Source of the DNA: Erysipelotrichales bacterium
Lineage (GTDB): Bacteria; Bacillota_I; Bacilli_A; RFN20; CAG-826
Direction of reading: 5' to 3'
NCBI GenBank assembly: GCA_022508525.1
Contig: JAFLVA010000009.1
Coordinates: 1-52,518, forward strand
DNA length: 52,518 nt
Position numbers and translations under genes: made by a program. Positions 41,793 through 49,364 of this stretch are shown piece after piece. The notes beneath the pieces are model-generated. The model saw nothing but the letters and a program-made list of their open reading frames with translations, had not been told where the DNA came from and searched no databases. Position 1 is the stretch's first letter. The number at the start of each line of letters is the position of its first letter.

Positions 41793-43547
41793 CTATTCAT
41801 GAAGTTTATTATAGATATCTGTTGCAACTTTAAGCGGTACAATTTGTGATAATTCTTCAATACTTGCATCCATTAAATCTGCGACAGATGGATAAAGTTT
41901 CATTAATGCTTCTTTTCGTTTAATTCCTAAATTTTCGATATCATCTAATATTGATGCTTTATAATTTTTCAAGTGTTTGGAACGATGGAAAGTAATGGCA
42001 AAGCGGTGTACTTCATCTTGCATACGCATAAGAAGATAAAATAAAGGTGTATCTTTTTGAATTTGATATTTTCTACCTTCTACATCCATCAATCCATCGG
42101 TTTGATGTTTATCGTTTTTATATAAACCTAAAAGATTAATACTAACTCCTGATGCATCTAGTGCTTCTTTAGCAGCGTGAATTTGTCCTAAACCACCATC
42201 GACAATAATAAGATCTGGAAATTCTTTATTTTCTTCTTTGAGTCTTTTATAACGGCGATAAATAACCTCACGCATTGATGCATAGTCATCACGTGCTTCT
42301 TCGTGGTTAATATTAAATTTACGATATAATTTTTTAGCCTTTTCTCCGTTTATGAACGCTACCATTGCCCCTATTGGTTCGCTTCCTTGTAAATGCGAAT
42401 TATCAAATAGTTCAATATAATAAGGCGTTGGAATATTAGCAATTCTTCCTAGCTCTTCAAGCATTGCATTTTTATCATCTTCAAGTCTTGCCGTTAAGAA
42501 ATGTTCATCTAGGCCGTTTTTAGCATTAACAGAGGCATCGGACACAAGATTAAATAGTAATCCTCTTGTTGGAACAATTACCTCACAATCAAAAGTATTT
42601 TGAATTGATTCTTTTAAAGATGCTAAAGATAAGACCAATTTCTTTGGTACTTCATGCTTATCATAAAATTGCACAATCAAGTTAGCGAGTTGATCATTTA
42701 ATTCATTAAACTCTTCGACTACATATAGCTCTTTACCAAGTAAATTACCATTACGATACATCATAAAAATAATACTTAAATAACCATCTCTTAAAGAGTA
42801 GGCAACTACATCAAGTGGTTTATTATCTTTAATTTGTACAGTTTGCTTTTGTGTACAATGATCAATAGCAATAATTAAATTTTTATATTCGTTAGCCCTT
42901 TCAAATTCAAGATTATCAGAGGCTTTTTTCATTTTTTCAACTAAGTCTCTTCTTGTCTCTTTATCGCGGCCTAAAAGGAAATTAGTAATCTTCTTTTTTA
43001 CATTTTGATATTCGCTTATTTCAATTTTATTAATGCAAGGACCAAGACATTGACCCAAATGATAATATAAACATGGAGAATTAGGAATATGTCGACACTT
43101 TCTTATTGGAAATAATTTATTTAATAAATCAATCATATCGTATGCAGCACTTGAGTTAGGAAAAGGTCCAAAGTAATCATAGTTTTTATCTTTTTTATTT
43201 CTTGCTATTTTAAGTAATGGATCATCTGTCTTTTTTAAAGCGATATAGGGATAAGATTTTCCATCCTTAAGTAAAACATTAAATCGAGGATAATACTTTT
43301 GTATCAAATTACACTCTAAAATTAGTGATTCTTTTTCAGTATTTGTGATAATTGTCTCAAAATATTCAACTTGACTAACCATTTTAAATACTTTTCCTGA
43401 TTGTGAACGCAAAAAGTATTGAGAAACGCGCTTATACAAATCCTTTGCTTTCCCAACATAAATTACCTTGCCGGATTTATCATGCATTAAATAGCAACCA
43501 GGGCGGTGAGGTAGTAAATCAATCTCTCTTTTTATTCTCTCGTTCAT
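41793..43547 (-). CDS. uvrC: Excinuclease ABC subunit C
   Basis: Makes both incisions in nucleotide excision repair. The 584 residues show the N-terminal GIY-YIG nuclease (GCYLMHDKSGKVIYVGKAKD at about 17-36), a Cys-containing linker, the UVR motif, the RNase H-like nuclease with LIIVDGGLGQIHAA, and C-terminal helix-hairpin-helix repeats. Its ATG overlaps the mutS2 stop by four bases (ATGA), forming a mutS2-uvrC repair operon. Confidence 0.97.
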   Translation of the reverse strand: MNERIKREIDLLPHRPGCYLMHDKSGKVIYVGKAKDLYKRVSQYFLRSQSGKVFKMVSQVEYFETIITNTEKESLILECNLIQKYYPRFNVLLKDGKSYPYIALKKTDDPLLKIARNKKDKNYDYFGPFPNSSAAYDMIDLLNKLFPIRKCRHIPNSPCLYYHLGQCLGPCINKIEISEYQNVKKKITNFLLGRDKETRRDLVEKMKKASDNLEFERANEYKNLIIAIDHCTQKQTVQIKDNKPLDVVAYSLRDGYLSIIFMMYRNGNLLGKELYVVEEFNELNDQLANLIVQFYDKHEVPKKLVLSLASLKESIQNTFDCEVIVPTRGLLFNLVSDASVNAKNGLDEHFLTARLEDDKNAMLEELGRIANIPTPYYIELFDNSHLQGSEPIGAMVAFINGEKAKKLYRKFNINHEEARDDYASMREVIYRRYKRLKEENKEFPDLIIVDGGLGQIHAAKEALDASGVSINLLGLYKNDKHQTDGLMDVEGRKYQIQKDTPLFYLLMRMQDEVHRFAITFHRSKHLKNYKASILDDIENLGIKRKEALMKLYPSVADLMDASIEELSQIVPLKVATDIYNKLHE

Positions 43548-45856
43548 TTTAAATATACCACGGTCGCTCCAACGCCACCTTCACCCATTCCACCTAAGCG
43601 GTAAGATTTTACAAATTTTTGTTTATCTAAGTATTCATGTACTGCTTTTCTTAAAGCACCAGTTCCAGAGCCATGAATAATACGAACGGACTCATAGCCT
43701 TTAATAACTACATCATCTAAATATTTAATAACATCATTCATTGCCTCTTCTACGTGTTTACCAATTATATTTAATTCAAGTGGCACACTACGAGAGACAA
43801 TAGCACGATCAATATAAGTCATTTTTTCGTTTTTTATCTTTTTAGTTGGCTTAGAAATCTTTGTAATGTCATCTTTTGTAACGACAATATTTCCAATATT
43901 CGTCTGAACAGTGATTTTAGCTCCTACAATGCGAATAATTGATCCTTCTAGATTCATATCCTCTAACAACACATAATCGCTCACATTAAAGATTTCGTGG
44001 CTATTTTTGCGCTTTACTTCTACGCTTTCTAATTCATCTAATTTTGCTTTAGCTTCAATTACCTCATGCATCTTTAAATCATCTTTATTTAATGCATGCA
44101 ATATATCTTCAATTTCTTTACGAGCGTTTGAAATAATCTCATCTTTTTCATCATTAACATCACGCAAAAGATTTTCTTTTCTTTTTCTTAAATCTTCACT
44201 TATCTTATCGAGCTCTTTTTCTTTTTTTGAAAGTCTATTTTGTAATTCAATATTTTCTTTTTCAAGTACTTCATATTTATGAACAATTTCATCTAGCTTA
44301 CTTAAAGATGTTGAGAAAAGATTAACGTTATCTTCTTTTAAATATTTTCGAGCCTTATCAATTATAGATTGCTCCATACCAAGACGAAGAGCAACTTCCA
44401 TTCCATATGATTTACCTGGTACACCTAGTCTCATTTTATATGTTGGTGCGAAATTGTCTTCATCAAAAATCATAGATGCGTTGTTAACATAATCTTTATC
44501 AAGAGCGTATGTTTTAACACCCATAAAGTGCGAAGAAATTATTCCAAAAGCATGTTTAAAGTGAATAAAATCGATAAGAGATTTCGCTAAAGCTTCTCCT
44601 TCTTGAGGATCAGTTCCCGTTCCTAATTCATCAATGATTATTAAGTCTTTAGATCCCATTTTCCGTGTGCAATCGATGATATTACTCATATGAGCTGAAA
44701 AAGTCGATAAAGAATCGTTTAATGATTGTTGATCACCAATATCAATTTGGATGCGTTTAAAAAATGGTATAGTTGCTGAAGGTAATGCTAAAATTGGAAG
44801 TCCAGATTGATGCATAATAGTTAATAATCCAACTGTTTTTAAGGCAACTGATTTACCACCAGCATTAGGCCCTGAAATGATTATAATATGCTTTTGTGTA
44901 TCAAGATAAAAATCATTAGGAACAATTGTGTCTTTAGAAATTAAAGGGTGCCGTGCACGTTTTAATGATAAAACACGCTCTTCAGAAATTGATGCCACTA
45001 CCCCATCTTCATTTATTGCGTATTTGGCTTTACTAGCTAAAAAGTCTAAATAACCTATGATTGCATTATTCTTAATAATAGCGTCTTTTTCTTTTAAGAC
45101 TACTTCAGTAAGTCTTCTTAAAATTTTAGCTATTTCATCTTGCTCTTCAATACGTAATGAGGCAATTTTATTGTTTAATTCAACAATAACTGAAGGTTCA
45201 ATAAATACTGTATTTCCTGAATCGGAAGTATCATGAATAATACCTTCAATTTTAAACTTATAAGTTGTCTTTACAGGTATAACATAGTGCCCATTTCGAA
45301 TAGTGACAGTATTATCTGACAAATAGTCTTGATAATTTCTTGCAAGATTTTTAACTTTTAAGGAAACATCACTTTCCAAAGTTACAATCTGTCTTCTAAT
45401 CTTTTTTAAATTTGGCGTTGCATCATCAAAAATTGTTAAATTAGAAGAAATCACGCCATGAATCTCTTGCTCAATATAGCTAAGACTTTTCATCTCTTCT
45501 ATTACATCTTTTAGCTTTGGAAAATGTTCTTCAATAGTAGAAAACTTTTTTAAAATTTTATCTACCATTAAAACATCAAAAGCAACTTTTTCAAGATCAT
45601 AGATAGTAAGTATACCGACTTTATATGCATGATTAATGATATCTAAAAGATTTGAAGAATTATCGACTGGTAATTCATTAAATCTAAGAATTAATGATAT
45701 CATTTCATTGAGTTTATCTAATTCAAGTTGCAAAGAATTTTGGTCATTAAAAAGCTTAATATTGGAAACAAGATTTTTCCCAATATCTGTGCGTGTATAT
45801 TCATTTACTTTTTCTAAAACTTTAGAAAATTCTAAAGACTCATAAACACTTTGCAT
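43544..45856 (-). CDS. mutS2: Endonuclease MutS2
   Basis: MutS-family ATPase without the mismatch-recognition domain, acting on recombination intermediates and collided ribosomes. The product of about 770 residues has the helical core, the ATPase with Walker A GPNAGGKSVALK, then DELGTGTDPQEG and STFSAHM, a coiled coil (about 515-610), a KOW-like segment and the C-terminal Smr nuclease domain (HGSGTGALR). I use the ATG at 45856, 5 bases after AAAGGTGAT; the GTG at 45865 is part of that ribosome site. It stops at TGA, overlapping uvrC by four bases. Confidence 0.96.
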   Translation of the reverse strand: MQSVYESLEFSKVLEKVNEYTRTDIGKNLVSNIKLFNDQNSLQLELDKLNEMISLILRFNELPVDNSSNLLDIINHAYKVGILTIYDLEKVAFDVLMVDKILKKFSTIEEHFPKLKDVIEEMKSLSYIEQEIHGVISSNLTIFDDATPNLKKIRRQIVTLESDVSLKVKNLARNYQDYLSDNTVTIRNGHYVIPVKTTYKFKIEGIIHDTSDSGNTVFIEPSVIVELNNKIASLRIEEQDEIAKILRRLTEVVLKEKDAIIKNNAIIGYLDFLASKAKYAINEDGVVASISEERVLSLKRARHPLISKDTIVPNDFYLDTQKHIIIISGPNAGGKSVALKTVGLLTIMHQSGLPILALPSATIPFFKRIQIDIGDQQSLNDSLSTFSAHMSNIIDCTRKMGSKDLIIIDELGTGTDPQEGEALAKSLIDFIHFKHAFGIISSHFMGVKTYALDKDYVNNASMIFDEDNFAPTYKMRLGVPGKSYGMEVALRLGMEQSIIDKARKYLKEDNVNLFSTSLSKLDEIVHKYEVLEKENIELQNRLSKKEKELDKISEDLRKRKENLLRDVNDEKDEIISNARKEIEDILHALNKDDLKMHEVIEAKAKLDELESVEVKRKNSHEIFNVSDYVLLEDMNLEGSIIRIVGAKITVQTNIGNIVVTKDDITKISKPTKKIKNEKMTYIDRAIVSRSVPLELNIIGKHVEEAMNDVIKYLDDVVIKGYESVRIIHGSGTGALRKAVHEYLDKQKFVKSYRLGGMGEGGVGATVVYLK

Positions 45857-45982
45857 TCTTATCACCTTTATAATTTTAGCAAATTATAAATTTATAATCT
45901 ATACTCTTTATAATTTGTACATTTTTACTAGATTTAATTAAAGAAAAGTTCAATGTGTGTTACACTAGTAAAGGTGAATGAT

Positions 45983-46903
45983 ATGGCAAGTAATAATGTT
46001 ACACTAAAAATAGATGAAGAAACCAAGAATAGAATTATTGAATTCTATGAAGATTTTTCTTTAGACATTAGTGAAGACTATGTCATATTTAAAGCAAAAT
46101 ACGAAAAAGTTAGTATTAAAATATATCAAAATAATAAAGGTGAATATAAGGCAACTTTTAGTGGTGAAAACGCTATTAATGAAGCACTAATATTTGATGA
46201 AAATGCGGAAATTAATGAAACTGAAGTAAAAGAAAAAGCCGAATGGCTAGACTTATTAGATCAAATTGGCTCTGACGAAGTAGGAGTTGGAGATCTATTC
46301 GGACCAACTGTTGTTGTTGCGGTATACACTAGTAGCAAAGACATAGAATATCTAAAAGAATTAGGTATTAAAGATTCTAAAAAATTAAGTGATACAAGAA
46401 TTAGAGAACTTGCACCTCTATTAATGAAAAAACTTACTTATTCTTCGCTTACAATGCCGAATAATAAGCTCAACGAAGAAATTGAAAAAGGTAATAAAAA
46501 ATTAGTGCTAGAAGCCAAAATGCACAATCAAGCTCATTTAAATGTTTTAAATAAAATTAATAAGTATGTGCCAATTTATATTGATCAATTTTTAATTTCT
46601 TCTACTTATATTAAGTATCTTAATGATGTCACTATTGCACCAAATATATATTTTAAAACAAAAGGAGAATCATATTATCCTTCAATTGCTGCAGCATCTA
46701 TTATTGCTAGGTACATCTTCTTAATTAGAATGGACGAATTAAATGAAAAGTATCAGACTATCTTTCCACTTGGTGCAGGAAAACAAGTCGATGATTTCTT
46801 AGCAGAATTTCTTAAGAATCATGAATTTAGTGAAGTTAAGGACTTAGTTAAAGCACATTTTAAAAATTTTAAGAATATTTTTGATTTGAAACTTGATTTA
46901 TAA
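45983..46903 (+). CDS. rnhC: Ribonuclease HIII
   Basis: Degrades the RNA strand of RNA-DNA hybrids. The product of about 306 residues has an N-terminal TBP-like substrate-binding domain (1-about 85) and the RNase HII/III domain with the DEVGVGDLFGPTVV active-site segment, KDSKKLSD and the later YYPSIAAASIIAR. I start at 45983, 6 bases after AAAGGTG; the frame is open ten codons further upstream. It diverges from mutS2, its neighbour in Bacillus as well, although zapA, cvpA and polX are missing between them. Confidence 0.95.
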   Translation: MASNNVTLKIDEETKNRIIEFYEDFSLDISEDYVIFKAKYEKVSIKIYQNNKGEYKATFSGENAINEALIFDENAEINETEVKEKAEWLDLLDQIGSDEVGVGDLFGPTVVVAVYTSSKDIEYLKELGIKDSKKLSDTRIRELAPLLMKKLTYSSLTMPNNKLNEEIEKGNKKLVLEAKMHNQAHLNVLNKINKYVPIYIDQFLISSTYIKYLNDVTIAPNIYFKTKGESYYPSIAAASIIARYIFLIRMDELNEKYQTIFPLGAGKQVDDFLAEFLKNHEFSEVKDLVKAHFKNFKNIFDLKLDL

Positions 46904-46940
46904 AAATAAACATTTGATAGTATAAAGCGGGGAAATAATT

Positions 46941-47900
46941 ATGAAAGCCAAAAAAATAATCACATCAATAATCACAACATTAATCATAGTAGGAGCATTA
47001 TATGTTGGCTACACTACGATCAACAAAAGTGGAATTCTTAATAATAATGAAGGATTTAAAACCTTACAGAAACCTACTAATTTGTCTTTTAATGAAGAAA
47101 CATATACTCTATCTTGGAATGAAGTAAAACACGCAGATCAATACATTGCAAGTATAGATGGTAAACAAGAAACTATTGAAACAAATACATTTTATTATAT
47201 TTCTCTTAATGAAGTAACAGAATTTAAAGTAATAGCTCTTGATTCAACAGGAACATATCTTCCTTCACAGTGGTCAGATACATATACATACACTTTACGA
47301 AATGACTTTTCTTATGCAAAAGTCGGCGCGTATGTGAATAAGCATGTGTCAGGAAGGGAGTTGCAAAAGATTATATGTGTTTATGTAAACAAAAATAGTC
47401 TATATTTTAGTGGCGTTTTTGATGATAACGGAAATGATAGATTATATGATTTAAAATTTAACTATTCAAATGATGCTACTAGTATTGAGGATGCTATCAC
47501 TAATGAAAAAATTAAGGATATTGATGTAAATGATTTATATAAAATAGCCGAATACGATTCCGCTAGTTATTTATTGCAATCAAACACGTATGCAGGTGAA
47601 ATGGAGCAAAGACGTTTAGAAGGATATGAATTTAGCGTTGTTTCTAGCCAGGCAGTGAAAAGTGGAGATAATGAGATTTTTAAAATTTATTCAACATACA
47701 AACTTACTAAAGGCCAGGAAATGAAATATATATCTAATACAATTGAGTGCTATGTACCAAATGCCTCTTCAAACGAAAAAACCAATTTCACAACAAAACT
47801 TATAGATCCTGAAAGTAGGATGTTACGTGAGTACTCCTACCATGAGCTTAAAGGTGATGAAATCGATTTTGCAAAAATAATTGAAGAATTAAATGCATAA
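46941..47900 (+). CDS. Membrane-anchored protein with Fn3-like domain
   Basis: A 319-residue protein with one N-terminal membrane helix (about 5-27) and the rest outside. Residues about 45-125 resemble a fibronectin type III domain (PTNLSFNEETYTLSWNEVKH ... ITEFKVIALDSTGTY-like ending). The C-terminal 190 residues are not recognised. It begins 37 bases after rnhC on the same strand with no terminator between, and a GCGGGGAA-type ribosome site. It is probably a surface or secretion-related protein of the lineage; no function is claimed. Confidence 0.82.
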   Translation: MKAKKIITSIITTLIIVGALYVGYTTINKSGILNNNEGFKTLQKPTNLSFNEETYTLSWNEVKHADQYIASIDGKQETIETNTFYYISLNEVTEFKVIALDSTGTYLPSQWSDTYTYTLRNDFSYAKVGAYVNKHVSGRELQKIICVYVNKNSLYFSGVFDDNGNDRLYDLKFNYSNDATSIEDAITNEKIKDIDVNDLYKIAEYDSASYLLQSNTYAGEMEQRRLEGYEFSVVSSQAVKSGDNEIFKIYSTYKLTKGQEMKYISNTIECYVPNASSNEKTNFTTKLIDPESRMLREYSYHELKGDEIDFAKIIEELNA

Positions 47901-47903
47901 TAA

Positions 47904-47925
47904 AACGCATCAAAACTGATGCGTT
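47904..47925. terminator. Bidirectional terminator between Fn3-like gene and rluD
   Basis: Perfect 9-bp stem AACGCATCA/TGATGCGTT (47904-47912, 47917-47925) with an AAAC loop between convergent genes. The T tail is better on the minus strand (TTTTATT) than on the plus strand. Confidence 0.8.
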
Positions 47926-47929
47926 AATT

Positions 47930-48838
47930 CTATTCTAAATTATCAATTACATCTTTAAAATCATCAGGAAGTGGAGCTTCAAACTCCATTTTCTTTTTAC
48001 TTTTTGGATGAATCAAAATCAATTTATAAGCGTGCAATAATTGCCCTTTATCAAATAATAGATGACTTCTTGGTCCATATACTGGATCTCCTTCAATAGG
48101 ATAGCCAATATAATTCATATGCACTCTTATTTGATGAGTGCGACCTGTTTCAAGTATACAAGACACTAAGGTATATTGATTAAATCTTTTTAATACATGG
48201 AAATTTGTTACTGCTTCTTTTCCGTTTTTCGTATCTACTGCCATTTTTTGACGGTTATACTTATCTCTTCCAATTGGAGCAATAATCTTTCCATCATCTT
48301 CTTTTATTACGCCTTTAACTAGTGCAATATATTCGCGGTGTAAAGTATGATCTGAAAGTTGATTTGCTAAGAATTCATGAGCATCATCATTTTTGGCAAC
48401 AACGAGTAAACCAGTTGTATCTTTATCTATACGATGAACAATTCCGGGTCTTTTAACTCCATTAATACCTGATAAGTCTTTACAGTGATGTAAAAGTGCG
48501 TTAACAAGCGTTCCATCTTCATGTCCATTGCTAGGATGAACGACAAAATCACGGGGTTTATTAATTACGATAATATCTTCATCTTCGTAAATTATATCAA
48601 GCGGAATATCTTGAGGCTCATTACTCAAATCTTTTGGCTCTTCAATCGTTAATTCAATTTCATCGTTTTCTTTAACACGATATGAAGCCTTCGCTAATTT
48701 ATTATTTACTAACACTTTTTCTTCGTCAATTAGACGCATAATAAACTCACGCGAATAATCTTTTAATTCACTAACGATAACTTTATCTAGTCTTAATCCT
48801 ATTAAATCACTATTTACTATCTTGAGGTTTTTCTTCAT
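47930..48838 (-). CDS. rluD: RluD-family 23S rRNA pseudouridine synthase
   Basis: Modifies uridines in large-subunit rRNA. The product of about 302 residues has an N-terminal S4 RNA-binding domain (about 10-75) and the catalytic signature GIVHRIDKDTTGLLVVAK with the active Asp, followed by the late motif GRTHQIRVHM. I use the ATG at 48838 with an AAAGGA site 10 bases upstream; an ATG at 48862 has none. Even so it overlaps the lspA 3' end by 29 bases. ileS-lspA-rluD matches the B. subtilis order ileS-ylyA-lspA-ylyB, without ylyA. Confidence 0.95.
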   Translation of the reverse strand: MKKNLKIVNSDLIGLRLDKVIVSELKDYSREFIMRLIDEEKVLVNNKLAKASYRVKENDEIELTIEEPKDLSNEPQDIPLDIIYEDEDIIVINKPRDFVVHPSNGHEDGTLVNALLHHCKDLSGINGVKRPGIVHRIDKDTTGLLVVAKNDDAHEFLANQLSDHTLHREYIALVKGVIKEDDGKIIAPIGRDKYNRQKMAVDTKNGKEAVTNFHVLKRFNQYTLVSCILETGRTHQIRVHMNYIGYPIEGDPVYGPRSHLLFDKGQLLHAYKLILIHPKSKKKMEFEAPLPDDFKDVIDNLE

Positions 48839-49361
48839 CTTTATGTTTTCCTTTAAACTCATCGATAATAAATTTTATAATTAAGAGAAAAATACCAACA
48901 CATAAACAAGAATCAGCAATATTAAATGTTGGGAAATTCATAAATCCTGTACTTATAAAGTCAATGACACCTTTTGAATAAAAAAGACGATCAATCATAT
49001 TTCCCATACAGCCACCAAGAATTAATAATCCACAAATTCTCTCCCATAATCCAATTTTTTTATATTGAATAGCAATATAAACTATAATAGCAATTGTGGC
49101 GACCACAGAAATTAACGATAGTAACCAGTGTTGGCTACTTAGCATAGACCAAGCTGCGCCCATATTGTATGTAACACGGATATTAATAAACTTTTCTGAA
49201 AATATAGAAATTTGTTTTCCAGTAACATCATATTGTCCAAGAGATGACTCAATAACAAGTTTTGTTACTTGATCAACAATGATAACAAGAGGAGTAATCC
49301 AAATAAATGATTTAAAAAACCAAATTAGTCCATTTTTAATTTTTATTAATATATTATTCAT
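48810..49361 (-). CDS. lspA: Lipoprotein signal peptidase (signal peptidase II)
   Basis: Aspartyl protease that removes signal peptides from prolipoproteins such as those encoded in this window. The 183 residues have four membrane helices; the family motifs are present: DQVTK, NMGAAWSML, and the catalytic aspartates in GNMIDRLFY and FNIADSCL. The C-terminal charged tail (FKGKHKDEEKPQDSK) is longer than usual and its codons overlap the rluD start. It begins 3 bases after the ileS stop. Confidence 0.96.
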   Translation of the reverse strand: MNNILIKIKNGLIWFFKSFIWITPLVIIVDQVTKLVIESSLGQYDVTGKQISIFSEKFINIRVTYNMGAAWSMLSSQHWLLSLISVVATIAIIVYIAIQYKKIGLWERICGLLILGGCMGNMIDRLFYSKGVIDFISTGFMNFPTFNIADSCLCVGIFLLIIKFIIDEFKGKHKDEEKPQDSK

Positions 49362-49364
49362 AGA

